From Anniella stebbinsi (lineage: Eukaryota > Chordata > Lepidosauria > Squamata > Anniellidae), in NCBI GenBank assembly GCA_029215795.1, contig JARDYH010000002.1, positions 300,235,973 through 300,299,972 of the forward strand: 64,000 nucleotides of DNA. The letters run 5' to 3'. The notes under the pieces are model-generated. The model had not been told where the DNA came from. It saw only the letters and a program-made list of their open reading frames with translations, and searched no databases. The first letter of the stretch is position 1. Every line of letters begins with the position of its first letter. Positions 11,946-23,699 of the stretch are shown here, piece after piece. The translations under genes and the position numbers were made by a program.

Positions 11946-14639
11946 ATATATTTAAAAGTATGTTTGAAGACTATGCATATTTGTTTCAAGTGATTTCTGT
12001 CTGACAATTTCATATGCAACCGCTTTTACACTGTGGAAAACGAGCTAAATGAATAAAGAGAAAAGGTGGATCATAATGTTTACAACTAATCCTAAACATG
12101 AATGTATGATCTATTCAAATCATAGCCTTAGATACTCTATGGGTTGCAAGTAGAAACCACAAGCTGTAAACTTAACTGGAAACTAGCTTGAAAGAGCACA
12201 AAGCAGAGATAAAAAAACCACTCTCTATAAATGAGAATGATAACTGAACCACTAAAGAAGAAATCAAAACCATATACATTTTGCATGTGGTTTGTAGAAA
12301 AGCAAACCCACTAATTTGATTCCTTTGTAAATTCTTAAACCATAACTCTCTGTGTAGCTCTTGAAGGAAAATGACAATATAAACACACTCCGTATCACTA
12401 GATTAGGGGTTAATCTTTCAAAAAGCGTTATGAGCTAAAGAGTAATTTACTTTCAGGAAAGCACTTTCAGATAGTCTTAAAAACATGCTTTAAGATAATC
12501 AAATGGAAATCACGGCTTTAAATATATATTTTCAGCAAACCAAGTTTCCATTATCATTTATAATTTTGATGATTCTGTACAGCTAACAATGTATATATGT
12601 TTGGCAATCAAAGCAATTAAGAGTATTAAGGTAAACACTTAGCTAAAAGTCACACTGAGAAGTTGGAGGGGCTAGTGGTCAGGAGACATAAAAAGTGGGA
12701 AACCACTTTGCCATACGTTAGAATGTCCATGCTTGATTAGGCAGTAAGTCTGCAACTTTGTTCCAATGGTCAGAGCAAACAACTCACAACTTTGTTCCAG
12801 TCTCAGAGCTGGAACCAAACCTACCCTTTGTACTATATTAGCAACTGCTGTAGGGTGTTGCTATATCAGCATTCCAGACAGGGTTGCTAGCACTGGAGCA
12901 AACGTACACCAGCAAAAAAAAAGGGGTGGGATTTTTGATGCTACAACTACAATCCTAAACACACTTACTAGAGAGCAAGTCCCACTGAACTCAGTTCTTC
13001 ACATACCGTTGGAGAATGCTGCATGATGCTATATACTGAATCATACCGACATCTGTGCTGTGATTACAAAGTACACATGCACCTCCAAATGCAAAATCAT
13101 TATATAAGGAAACACAGAGGTTAATTACAAGACTAACTAATTACAATTGAGAGTACGTGTTATGTATGATGCTAAATAAAAACAAAGCCCGAAATATTTT
13201 ACACAGTTCACCAAGCACTTCTGAGAGGAAAGCATTAACATTGAAAAAAAAATGTAGTACCGATTCAAAAGACAAAAGTTAGAATTCCCATTGTGGAGGA
13301 ATTAATTGATAAACTGGGTTGAACTCAGTAACATTTTAAAAATGGACATGCTTGCTAAGTTAAAAAGCTCATGATACGTTAACTGTGCAATGTTCTAAAG
13401 ATTCTTCTGACATACCAGCCAAGATAATCCTTCCAAATAATGGAAAAGAAAATGAAACACCCCTCAAAAATGAAAATAAAAACATGGATCTCCAATTCCT
13501 TGAGTGGCATTCAAAAGCAGAGAGCTTCAATGTCAATTGCCCTATGTTCATACTACAGTTAAAGACTGAATGGCAGAACCCAAGTAGGGGCCTCAGTGGT
13601 AATTTGCAAAGTGTGAATAGAACCTCAATCACAAATACAAACAAAGCCGTACCAAATTATTCATGCCTTTAATTAAACAAAACTCACTGTGACAAACATA
13701 GGTAAACAAAAATGTTGCATGAGCAATACAGTGGCCTTATTTCGGCAATTTCCTTAGAAGACTTACAAACACTACCTTCAATATTGGCCTTGTAAAGAAT
13801 CATATTTCAGGGCTCTGTGAAATGCTAGACATACTAAATACAATTGAAAGTGACAAATTATTTTGAGGAAAATAAAACAAACACCAGACACTGTAAGGGA
13901 CATTAATGCCACTGCTGTTCAGTGCCTGCAATAAAATACAGCTTACTCTGTTCACAGTTAATCTTTGTGGGTCTAAACATTTGGTGGAAAACAGGCTATC
14001 AAAAATAACTGAAACAAAGGAAGACTATAGGCTTGTGTAGAACTTCACTCAATCAACCAGACAATGAGATCAGAATACCTGACTGAAGTACCATACATAC
14101 AGTACATACATTCTAACCATCATGGTTAGTATGTTTTTCAGGGAAGGTCATCATCCTCCCTTCAGTGCTTGGAAAACACTTTGGAATACAAGGCCTGCTG
14201 TTGCACAATATACGTAGTTCTCCTACCCATGTCTACAATTCTTTTGCCAGGAAGAATTAATGGGAAGAGTCAGAAGGCATTCTAAAATATCCCTTTTCTA
14301 TCAATAATATGCTTAGTATGGTGATGTGTTAGAAAAAAATGTTCACCTCATCCTAGAAATGAGAATTCAACAAAAAGATACAACTGTGGATTACGCCAAA
14401 CTTCTTTGCTTAACTCCTCCAACTTTCTTTCAATTTCAGATGTCTAGTTCAATTAACAAACATTCTGACATTTTTGCTTGAAAGTTAATTCAGTATGGAT
14501 AGCATAACCCATACAAAAAGCTCAACAATATTCCTTCATTCCAAGCAAAAGAAGACCCATACACCTACCCAAATACACACACACACATAGACAAACACCA
14601 GTTCTCCCCCCATGTTCCTCCAACTGGTTCATTTGCACA
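11946..14639. other. Intron 3, largely unique DNA
   Basis: AT-rich and repeat-poor except for a partial CAATCC repeat at 12949-13005 and short A-runs. Plus and minus frames of 86-95 codons at 12766-13672 overlap antisense and carry no known domain. No exon recognised. Confidence 0.45.
12949..13005. mobile_element. CAATCC palindromic repeat, partial
   Basis: Left half only: CAATCCTAAACACACTTACT, AAGTCCCACTGAACTCAG. The right arm is missing. Confidence 0.5.
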
Positions 14640-15090
14640 GTGCTGCTCTCACAATAGCTGTTAGTACATCTTTTTGTCATTTCAGCTTTCCAGAGTCATT
14701 AGTGTTAGGCACTGAAATGGCACAGCACTCGCCTGCCACTCTGACTCCATGCTGTTGCAGCTTATAGAGCATCTCTTTCCTATGTTGTTTTGTCCTTTGA
14801 CTAATGTTCACCAAGACTCATACATCATTCCCAAATTGGCCCAAATGAATTAAACACAGCTCTGCTTAACATTACGAGATTTAAATGGATTTTCTCTCTA
14901 CAGGTCTGCCCCATAATTGGGTTTATCCATCTTGTTGAAGTACAGTTTACACTTGCTAACATCACGACAATTCAAGCTACATTTTCTGCTCCAGTGGCAG
15001 GAGTGAAGGAGATTTGTCATCGGATCATAACAGGTAATTCAAACAACAATTAGTTTGATGACGGCCCGTATGTCAATGTCTGGCCCTGGT
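14640..15090. promoter_or_regulatory. Candidate conserved non-coding element in intron 3
   Basis: A repeat-free, balanced-composition block unlike the surrounding AT-rich DNA. Read on the minus strand it contains AATCTCGTAATGTTAAGC, GTTTAATTCATTTGGGCCAA, TTTGGGAATGATGTATGA and a clustered set of homeodomain-type TAAT cores. No open frame with splice sites fits an exon. The call is an inference from texture and from the known abundance of enhancers in mammalian TCF7L2 introns; alignment to other amniotes would settle it. Confidence 0.3.
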
Positions 15091-15731
15091 CGACATTACT
15101 CACACCCAGTGTTCGCTAAGATGAATTGTGCTTACAATTCTTCATTTTCAATCAACAATACTCACAGAAACAACTTCAGTTCTGTTGACATAGAAATGTC
15201 TTGACTTTTCAACAAAAGGCTGTAAAAAGAATTTATTGACACACAGCTACATCGTCCACTTTTTGAAATAGTTGAAATATATTTTAACATTTGTACTTTA
15301 ATGCTATTTTCTCCTTCTGAAGAAAATCAATTATACAGAATTGTTCCAAGATGCCACAACTCTTAAAGGCTATCAACAGAACATCTATGAGAAGGATTCC
15401 TATGAAAACCTGCACTGTTCATACAACCTGTGCTGTGCATATAACTTATTCAAGGATAATCCCATCAATTGGATCCTGGATTATTGTGGAAGCACTGTGA
15501 TGTGATAAATCATGAACACATCGTACAGGTGAGACATTCTGATAACGTATGTTCATGTTTATACATCCACAGGGATCAGTTCAAAAGCCAACCCAAAAGA
15601 TACAAAATGCAGCATGGGAACCAAACCCATAACCTCTGTGGAATGGTTCCCCAAATGTGGAACTAGATTCAGGAAAGGATGGCATGCTACACTTGAAACC
15701 AATTAACAAAATAACAAAGCAGGTCTTCTAT
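15091..15731. other. Intron 3, no feature recognised
   Basis: No exon or repeat recognised; the block looks unique. Confidence 0.4.
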
Positions 15732-15860
15732 CAGGCTTCCCCAACCTGGTTCCCTACAAATATTTTGGGCTTCAACTTCCATCACTCTCAGCTGGTATGG
15801 CCAGTGGTTAGGAATGTTGGGAATTGTAGTCTGGAGGATACAAGGTTGAGGAAAGCTGCC
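15732..15860. mobile_element. hAT-like palindromic MITE, copy 1
   Basis: Left arm AGGCTTCCCCAACCTGGTTC and TTTTGGGCTTCAACTTCCAT, right arm GGAATTGTAGTCTGGAGGAT and AAGGTTGAGGAAAGCTGCC. The arms are inverted copies of one another with a short loop near GGTATGGCCAGTGG. This family recurs at 18263, 19743, 21199, 35810, 49995 and 52199. Non-autonomous. hAT placement is an inference, as no 8-bp duplication is clear here. Confidence 0.65.
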
Positions 15861-16399
15861 ATATACAAAGAATCTTACAGATGAGAAGAACTGCTGAAAA
15901 GACTTGGTATCCAAAACACATTACTTTAAGACTTAAAGTTGTTATGCTAGCAAAGGTCCCTAGAAATCTACTGAAGAAAGAAAAATGGCCAAACTGGTCC
16001 AAATTTGGACCAAAAAGTGGCAGAACTGGACCAAAGATTATTTAAATAATTCCATCTCAGCCACTTAGGAGAAAGATGAAAACCCAAGTGGGGTAATGAC
16101 CTCTGTGACTGAATCATTTCCTGTCAAAGGGCTTGGGTACTTAGTGACAGCAGGTAACAAATAGCAAATGCACCCACCTCACCTGCCAAACCTGCACCAG
16201 TCATAAAACATCACAACCCAGTCAGGACCAACAAGTTAACACCATGTGAGCTCATGTTACAGAGAACAGGCAGGACCTGCAAAAAAGGTTACAGAGTACT
16301 AAAAGCAGTTCTCCTATTCATGGTTGCAGCCAGCCATTCCCACCATGAAATGCCCATTGCGTTCATTTTGTTTTTGTTTTACTATCACTCTACATTTTG
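15861..16399. other. Intron 3, no feature recognised
   Basis: Unique-looking DNA; the segment 15984-16020 repeats GGACCAAA-like words a few times (TGGTCCAAATTTGGACCAAA, GAACTGGACCAAAG) but forms no defined element. Confidence 0.35.
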
Positions 16400-16562
16400 T
16401 GGGTTGTATCTAATATTAGAACTATTTAGAGTAGCCCCATTAAATGAATTGGAGTTACATTAGTCCTAATTAGCGAAGACTCATTAAATGAATGGGACTT
16501 AAATCAGGCCCATTCCTTTCAACAAGCTCACTCTAAGTAGGACTAACTCTAGATACAACCCC
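16400..16562. mobile_element. Palindromic MITE with GGGTTGTATC ends
   Basis: Terminal inverted repeats GGGTTGTATCTAATATTAGA at the left and TAACTCTAGATACAACCCC at the right. Internal inverted blocks are AGTAGCCCCATTAAATGAAT and ATTAAATGAATGGGACTTAA. Partial relatives lie at 36830-36885, 51744-51840 and about 61905-61985. No coding potential. Confidence 0.65.
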
Positions 16563-18262
16563 GTGAGCCCAGAGCATGCTCAGTCTTCATTGGGCTGCTC
16601 TTGCCTCCTTCGGGTATTTTTAAAAGATTTTTTTTTTTGGATCTCTGTAAGCCTCTGGCTTACCCTGAGCATGATAATACTTCTCTCTTGTTTCTTAATG
16701 GCTCTGTTTCAGTTACAATCCTAGCCTCACTTAGCAACTGAGTTTGCTATTAGAAGGAATCATGCTACCTCACAGTTTATCATAGTTGATGCAAATCCAG
16801 GTACCTCTGGTGTAATTAACCTGCAGTCTAAAAGCCAATTCATGTTGCCAAATTGGGAGAGTGGGAACCTGAGTCAAGGACTTGTGTACAAAGATATGCC
16901 TGGTGTATGAAGTGATTGCTTCACATTAGGCTTCTGCTCACAATTCAGCCTACATTTTCTGTGCTGATGCATATCCCAGTTTGAGAAGCTTTGCAATGGT
17001 TTGGTAAGGGCGCTCATCTCTACATGGATTTGCTCAGACATGTCAATTTGGTTGTGACAGCTGGCCTTACAAAAACAACTGGATAAAAAGTGTTAGGCTA
17101 CATGTTGATCAGCCTTCCAAATGTTCCTTGACATTGGAGTACTTGCTTTACCTGCTCGGTGTGTGGGTTTTCCAGTTAAACTGATATGAATAACTGCCTT
17201 TGGCAGTCAGCTCTGCTACATGCTGTGCAATACATTACACACTGCATTGGTGGGAGGGCCCTATAGCCAGCCTTGCTAAAAATATGCCCATGCCTTACCC
17301 TACACTTGTAGCCTGCACAAAAATGCCTTCCACAGGGTTGCAGAAACTGAGTTGCCATTGGCCCCTGTAAAATTTACAACTGGCATCTGGAACCCAGGTT
17401 GCTGAAGTAATCCAGTAAGGAGAACAGGAAGCCAACCCGCAGAATCTGGCCTTGGATCTCTTTTCCCACCCAGTTTCTATGAAGGCAAGTCAGGTGGGAA
17501 CAGCTGGAATGACCTACGAAAAAAATATTGCTTTCCCCAGCGAAGCTCAGCCTTCATCTTCTTGCCTGCATAGATTCCTCATCCTCCCCTGGTGAATCCC
17601 GTCTTAAACTCTGTCTCTGGCTCTCTCTTGGCACAGCATGATCTGAACCTTCTTTCTTCCTTGAATTCTTAGCAGAACCCATACTGATCTCTCTCCAAGG
17701 TTCCTTGGAAAGAAAGTGATGGGGAAAAGCAAAAAGCACATGAGAAAGAGGGAATCATTTTCTATTTTCTGCATGCATGTTTCTGTCATTCCCACTCTCT
17801 GAGCTAGCTCCTTTTAATACATCAGCTGCCCATTCTGTACATTTGCAGGGAAAAGATCAGTTGCACTGTAGTTCAAACATGATGATAACACACATTTTTT
17901 CCATAGAGGTAAAATGAAATTGCCCTTCAGAATCATACACAGGAGAATTTGTATTAAATCAGGTGTGCTATCAGCCATATATGGCAACCTACCAAAGACT
18001 CAATAAGCCTCCTGTTATTGTGACAGTATCTGTGTAATATGTGCAAGCTGGCTCTTTAAGACACACTTTCAGATTTTAACAGCAGCTCTCCTTCCTCCGT
18101 GGGTTGGTGTGGTTTTCTCCATGTTCACCCACCTGCATAGCAAGCTCAGGCTACTAAGTTGTATGGTATCCGTTGTTGTATATTTCCAGTGCTTTGGCAT
18201 CAATGCAATGTGAAAGAACTCAAATCTTACTATCCTTTGCTTTGTTGTTTGCATTGGTTACA
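16563..18262. other. Intron 3, no feature recognised
   Basis: Slightly GC-richer unique DNA. Open frames at 17176-17358, 17554-17795 and 18069-18254 (minus) lack domains or splice context. Confidence 0.4.
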
Positions 18263-18359
18263 GAAGCCTTGCCCAACTTGGTACCCTCCAGATGGTTTGG
18301 ATTACAACTCCTAGCATCCCCCAGCTTGCATGGATGACACCAGGTTGGGGAAGGCTGTC
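18263..18359. mobile_element. hAT-like palindromic MITE, copy 2 (internally deleted)
   Basis: AGCCTTGCCCAACTTGGTAC, CCTCCAGATGGTTTGGATTA, CAACTCCTAGCATCCCCCAG at the left, then directly ATGACACCAGGTTGGGGAAG as the right end. Most of the right arm is lost. Confidence 0.6.
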
Positions 18360-18499
18360 TTACATTAAGATAGAGAAGAAGGTTTTGTTTTCACCTTCTT
18401 CCATTCTCTCCCAAATAATCAGTCCAGCTCAGTTCAGAAGGAGACTTGAAAGCTTGCCTCATGCAGGTTCTAGAAACTTGCAGACCTTCTGTAAACATT

Positions 18500-18910
18500 G
18501 TTTCAGGGTTGGCAAAGCCCAGTTCGGACACCACATGGTTATTTCCTTGTCTAGCTCTGTGGGTTTGGTGGAGAATACTCACTGTGTGAGATGACCTTCC
18601 AACATGCCTGCCCTAAGGCCAAGAAGCAGCACTGGTCATGGAAGCTTTGAGAACAGATACCAACCAAGCAACGGGGCAGCTTGAATGACCTTGCTATGCA
18701 AACAACGAACAGACCAGTTCTAAGTGGATTGTGGAGAAAACCACAGCCACCTAAGGAGGAGGGGGACCTGCTATTACAACCCAGACATGTTTCTTAAAGA
18801 GACAGGTCACACATACTACAATCTGGGACTGCAAAAAAAGGATATGGGGTTCTCTAAGGCCTAATCGCCACATAACGCACCACTGGTGGACTACTTCCAG
18901 CTTCATGGGC
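18500..18910. mobile_element. Possible MITE remnant
   Basis: AGTTCGGACACCACATGGTT near the left and GCCTAATCGCCACATAACGC near the right resemble the 'moderately diverged element ending in a TTCGGACA...' style also seen at 50993. Boundaries and arms are not convincing, so this is tentative. Confidence 0.2.
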
Positions 18911-18930
18911 CACAAATTGTGTAGGATGTG

Positions 18931-19095
18931 AATAATAATAATAATAATAACAATTTATTTCTTACCCGCTTCTCCGTCTGGATCGAGGTGGGGAACAACA
19001 ACATGATAAAATACATAAAACTGATTAAAACATGACACATATTATTAAAACTGCATAAAAATCCTAAAACATCCTAAAAAACATCCGTAAATGAT
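18931..19095 (-). mobile_element. LINE 3' tail with (AAT)n, minus orientation
   Basis: AAT microsatellite at 18931-18950, then ATTTATTTCTTACCCGCTTC, TCCGTCTGGATCGAGGTGGG, GAACAACAACATGATAAAAT and ATAAAACTGATTAAAACATG. This matches the inverse of the 11112 copy and the copy at 36926. Confidence 0.6.
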
Positions 19096-19742
19096 AGGTC
19101 AAAGTGTGACATTACTCCATCACTTAAGCATCATGTAAAAATGTAGTTAAGCAAGCACACTCAAACATAGCCATTAATTGTGGGTTTGTGTACGGCCAAA
19201 GGGAGGAGAACCAATGTTTTTGAAATGTTTTTAGGGGGCCTTCAGTGTAGCAGATCCTCCTAAGTATGACCTCTGCTACTCTAGCTTCAGAATCTGTAGG
19301 TACTTTGCCAATATGGACAGTAAACCATACTTCCATCGTCTCTGCCTACTCCTTCATAAAACCACAACCAAATACATTTACACAATGAATTCCTAAGGCT
19401 ACATATTATAAAACCACTAGGTGCAGCCTTGTTAAACATTAGCTTGGAAATAAATAAAATAAAATGCTGACAGGGTGAAGCCGTAAAGTGAAATACAGCA
19501 ATCTAAACTGAACAAATATCCCTCCCCCCCCCACACACATGTACATGCCATACTCTCATGTAGAAGAACACATCCCATTTTAAACATCTGAAATCAAAAC
19601 CAAAACTGATAGCAATGCCCATTTGAAAACACGTGGCAAATGGACTAATGGACTGATATGCCCCAGTTACTTGGTATTTAACAATTCAACAAAATCCTAA
19701 ATTCCGGGTGTTTTGAAAAAAATCTAGTGCTAAGCCTTAAGA
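19096..19742. other. Intron 3, no feature recognised
   Basis: The left part may be a continuation of the LINE at 18931, but it is too diverged to call. A short C-run and CA-rich stretch lies at 19522-19545. Confidence 0.3.
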
Positions 19743-19849
19743 CAAGCCTTCCCCAGCCTGGTGCCCTCCAGATGTGCTGGGATGATGGCTGGAGAAAATG
19801 GGAGTGGTATTTCAACACATCTAGAGCACATCTGGTTGGAGAAAGCTGA
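19743..19849. mobile_element. hAT-like palindromic MITE, copy 3
   Basis: AGCCTTCCCCAGCCTGGTGC, CCTCCAGATGTGCTGGGATG at the left and AGAGCACATCTGGTTGGAGA, AAGCTGA at the right. Directly followed by the GATA microsatellite. Confidence 0.6.
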
Positions 19850-19855
19850 ATAAGG

Positions 19856-19856
<1 letters not shown>

Positions 19857-19895
<39 letters not shown>

Positions 19896-19945
19896 GATAG
19901 ATAGATAGATAGATAGATGATAGATAGATGATAGATAGATGATAG

Positions 19946-20017
<72 letters not shown>

Positions 20018-20020
20018 TAG
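19857..20020. repeat. (GATA)n compound microsatellite
   Basis: About 164 bp of GATA repeats broken by periodic GATGATA units at 19893, 19917, 19927 and 19937, and one GAGATA unit near 19943. The interruptions divide the tract into runs of different length. The minus-strand frame of 131 codons over this region encodes a poly-(YLSI) stretch and is an artefact. Confidence 0.95.
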
Positions 20021-20778
20021 AGGCTCTCCTTTAGTGAATTATTTGCTACAGACAAAGAGAAAATATTACACACACTATTGTGAGGTTGTTTAAAAATAGG
20101 TATGTGTGAAAATAAATTGTTCTACTGTCTTTAATATATCTCCTCCCTGCACTTTTTAGCGCAGTTAACTTTGATGATAAAGCTAGATTAGAGCTAGAGG
20201 ACAAGCAGCTTTGCTGGGCTACAGTGTGGCATATAAGGGATTCAAAGCAAATCAATACTAAAAGCATTCCAGTTCTTTGTATATCTAAAGCATGTATCTG
20301 TTTGCCTACATGGGCATCCAGCTTTAGCAAACAGAGGCCAAGATAACAATGCTGCCTGTTCGCAAACAAATATTAATGGGATTAGATTTCCCAGCAATAT
20401 GTATTGTAATGTGCCCCACATTCCTGTGAAATGATGTCTTCAAATTGCCTGTTTAAGACTAAGCAGGTTTAGGATGCTGATTTTCAATTACGAACCCAGG
20501 GAACACACATGACTATTCTGCCAATACACAGACACTCTGATCCAGTGATCTGGATCTGGATCCTGTGGGCTGAGGGCTCCAGTGAATGCAAAGCAGCCAT
20601 CCCACTCACTGAAATGGGAGCAAGAGCCCCATCTATGCAACGTGCTTACAACTCTGGAGCTGCCAACTCTGTTCACAGAAAAGACAGATATTTGTAGCAC
20701 ACACACACGGTTCCAGGCTGAGTTAATACTAGTTTTTCAACATCTATAGCAAGGAAGTAAATTCAGATATTCTTGGTT
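20021..20778. other. Intron 3, no feature recognised
   Basis: Unique-looking DNA. Overlapping antisense frames at 20488-20706 are chance. Confidence 0.4.
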
Positions 20779-20865
20779 CAATAATAATAATAATAATAAT
20801 AATAATAAGTTTATTTCTAACCTGCTTCTCCCTCCGGATTCAAGGAGAAACCACTGTTCTCTCTT
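20779..20865 (-). mobile_element. LINE 3' tail with (AAT)n, minus orientation
   Basis: AAT tract 20779-20808, then AGTTTATTTCTAACCTGCTT, CTCCCTCCGGATTCAAGGAG. Short copy of the tail family at 18931. Confidence 0.55.
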
Positions 20866-21198
20866 CAGCTAGCACAAAAAACAGAAATCTAGGCTTCACT
20901 TAGTGAGATGCTGAACCTTCCTGTACTGCTGTGGATGGACATTTCAGAGTGAGAAACAACACCCAGAAGCAGCAAAATACTATAATGTTATTGTTGTTTT
21001 TCTCTATTTCTGGACACACAGAGGGGTTCAGATGAATCCTCACACAAACACTCATATGACATAAAGGGGTCGTAGTGCACTGCAAACTAGCCCAGACCCC
21101 ACTGCCAATATGTATGCTGACTGCACATTCAGCAACCATCTCAAGGGACCTCACACAGAGCAGATTTTAGCAAAGCTTTTAGCCCATTTGGTGTAGAT

Positions 21199-21252
21199 CA
21201 GCCTTCTCCAAACTGGTACCCTCCAGATATGTTAAGACTACAGTTCCTGTTT
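21199..21252. mobile_element. hAT-like MITE, left arm only
   Basis: AGCCTTCTCCAAACTGGTAC, CCTCCAGATATGTTAAGACT, ACAGTTCCTG. The right arm is absent. Confidence 0.5.
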
Positions 21253-22003
21253 GTGCAAGCCAATACACAGTTCAATAGAGGTAGGATAGCTGGGAGCCCA
21301 CTTCTAAGTAACTTGTAAAAAAATATATTACAAATTAACTATATAACCACACTAGCACTTTACTGCTAAAGCAAGTGCATTGCTCCAGTGGTGTGTATTT
21401 CTCCAGTGGTATTTCAATGCTAAATCAGTAGCACTACTGTAAAATTCAGCAATAGCTCTGAATATTCCAGTGTTACATGCTGTTTGCATGGGTTTGAAGC
21501 AAATTGTAAAATATTATACAAATTCAAGAATCCTTGACACTTCCATACTCAGTTCAAGCAAAACACTGACATTGCCTACCAGAAAAATAAAAACAATGCA
21601 AACTGGAATTTGCTACACTAACTGTATCTACTGGGTACAAGTAGAAGCAGTGTAGTTAGTAGTAGTATCAGATGGGGGCAGGTGGGAAATATTACTGGGA
21701 AAAGGTAAATGAAACAATATACAGATGGCTTAAACTGATACCTATTTTGTAAGTTTTATGCAATGATGAATGACATTTGCAAAGCAGTCTGCTCTATACA
21801 TGACAATAGTTTGATCGGTATAATCAGTATCTAAACCATCTTTAGAACATCTGTTGGGACATGGGATGGGGAAGGGCACTATTTTAAATTTTTATTTTGC
21901 TGAAATGTTCACAGCCTTTTGAAACATATCCAACACATTTAAATAGACTTTCAGTCACTGATTTAATTAAGTTCCCTTAACATCTGTACTGGAATATGGC
22001 AAC
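21253..22003. other. Intron 3, no feature recognised
   Basis: AT-rich unique DNA; no exon recognised. Confidence 0.4.
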
Positions 22004-22213
22004 AGTGTCTGTGATGTGGCTAAAGTGTTGGACTAGGAGTCAGGAGATCTGGGTTCTAGTCCCCACTCGGCCATGGAAACCCACTGGGCCCTCAGCCCAA
22101 CCTACCTCACAGGGTTGTTGTTGTGAGGATGAAATGGAGAGGAGGAGGATTATGTATGCCACCTTGGGTTCCTTGGAAGAAAAAAAGGTGGGATATAAAT
22201 GAAATAATAAATA
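22004..22213 (+). mobile_element. tRNA-derived SINE, near full length
   Basis: The head has an A-box-like TGGCTAAAGTGTTGGACTAG and a clear B box, GGTTCTAGTCC, at 22053. The body is CCTACCTCACAGGGTTGTTG, GAGGATGAAATGGAGAGGAG, GCCACCTTGGGTTCCTTGGA and the tail GGTGGGATATAAATGAAATA. The tail resembles L2/CR1-type LINE 3' ends, suggesting which LINE mobilised it. One of at least three copies here. Confidence 0.75.
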
Positions 22214-22399
22214 ACTAAATCAATCAACTGTGCCTTTAGCTCTTAACCTGAACTGTTAACAATATGGATCCAAACTCAAACAATGGCTTCCCACAGGTAA
22301 AATCTGCCTGCAAGAGATTAGGCTCAAAAGATTCTGCTAACTGGAAAGACTTTCGAAACTTCAAAATGGTTTGGAATGCAGCTGTGAAACTGATAAGAA

Positions 22400-22700
22400 G
22401 GAACATCTCTGTCCAGTATTTGAAGGTGTTCACTAGCTTCCAGTTCATGCAAAGTACTGAATAGCCTGGGTCAAGGCTATTTTTACGGATCACCTATTCC
22501 CATATACACCTGCCCAACTATTTTTAAGGATCACCTGCCCAAGAACTTCATTGGAAGCCTGGTTTTGGCTGCCCCATCTTCTGAAATGAGGTGGGTGGCT
22601 ATCTGAGAGAGAATCTTCTCATTGGTGATGCTTTGCTTATGGAACTTCATTTCTGTAATCATTTGATCTGATGCCTACCTAGAAGAAAATTGTTGTTGCT
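22400..22700 (+). mobile_element. Probable L2-like LINE fragment
   Basis: AGTATTTGAAGGTGTTCAC, TTTTACGGATCACCTATTCC and ATCTGAGAGAGAATCTTCTC with ATGGAACTTC follow the order of reptilian L2 3' copies. Low similarity; family uncertain. Confidence 0.35.
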
Positions 22701-22754
22701 CAGCATTTTAAGCTATCTGACTGATTTTGCAGCACATTTTTTTGGTGGATGAGT

Positions 22755-22890
22755 TATTTATTTATTATTCAATTTATGGCTTGCCCTATATCCAAAACTC
22801 TCAGGCTAATACACAAAATAAAAGCAAATACAATAAAACCAATGATAAAACATATTAAAAGACTTGTTTTAAAAGCAGAAACAATCAAAA
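22755..22890 (-). mobile_element. LINE 3' tail, minus orientation, cut by a SINE
   Basis: TTATTTATTTATTATTCAAT, TTATGGCTTGCCCTATATCC, then A-rich AAAATAAAAGCAAATACAAT. It stops where the SINE at 22891 begins. Confidence 0.5.
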
Positions 22891-23090
22891 GCCAATGTGA
22901 CGTAGTGGTTAGAGTATTGGACCAGGACTCTGGAAATCCTGGTTCTAGTCCCCACTTGGCCATGATTCTCAGCCTAACCTACCTCACAGGGTTGTTGTGA
23001 AGATAAAATGGAGAGGAGGGGGATTATGTACACCACCTTGAGTTCCTTGAAGGAAATAAATATAATTAAAAAATAAAATAATAAATAATT
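22891..23090 (+). mobile_element. tRNA-derived SINE, copy 2
   Basis: GACGTAGTGGTTAGAGTATT, B box GGTTCTAGTCC at 22941, CACAGGGTTGTTGTGAAGAT, AAAATGGAGAGGAGGGGGAT and CACCACCTTGAGTTCCTTGA with an AAATAAATATAATT tail. It has lost about 15 bp after the B box relative to the 22004 copy. Confidence 0.7.
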
Positions 23091-23219
23091 CTGAATTTGA
23101 TAATAGTGAAATAACCAAGCACCTAAAACATGAGGAAAGATTATTTTAAAACACAGCATTTAATGTGTATTTAAAATAAGGCAAGCAGCAGTTACAGATT
23201 ATTTTAAAGACATGGGAAG

Positions 23220-23340
23220 AGAAAAGTATTTGATTTTTTTAGCTTTATTACTTGTTTATTGCATTTTAAATATATTATTAAGCCACCTGAAGAGCTTTTT
23301 TGAGAAGATGGGGATTAATACTTTAAATAAACAATGAAAG
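23220..23340 (+). mobile_element. LINE 3' tail, plus orientation, degenerate
   Basis: TTGCATTTTAAATATATTAT, TAAGCCACCTGAAGAGCTTT, TTTGAGAAGATGGGGATTAA resembles the 'AAGCCGCCTTGAG...GGGGTATAAA' LINE terminus. Confidence 0.4.
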
Positions 23341-23605
23341 CTACATCAGCACAGATCACGCCTTTCCATTCTGAAATAGTCTGTCTTTATCATTCACTGG
23401 AATAGACAGGTAGAGTTTGCATGAACATTTAGGAGACCTTTCTTGTGAATGCCCCATATTTGCATGCAAATAAATACATCGTGCAAAAACAAAAAGCTTT
23501 TCTAAAAGGAAGGAATTAAAAGAGAACAGAAGCAATGATTTGCAATTTAAATGAGAATTCACCCGTTATAAGTGGTGGCAAATGATTTGAGAATAAATGT
23601 TTAAG

Positions 23606-23690
23606 ATGCAATCCTACACACACTTACCTGGGAGTAAGACCCACTGAACTCAACAGGGCTTACTTCTAAGTTGAAGGATTGCACTGTTCA
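23606..23690. mobile_element. CAATCC palindromic repeat, full copy
   Basis: GCAATCCTACACACACTTAC, CTGGGAGTAAGACCCACTGA, ACTCAACAGGGCTTACTTCT and right arm AAGGATTGCAC. One of the better-preserved copies. Confidence 0.7.
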
Positions 23691-23699
23691 AGGACAATA

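Noticed and set aside
19678..20073. 131-codon minus frame rich in YLSI
   Set aside because: It is a translation of the GATA microsatellite.
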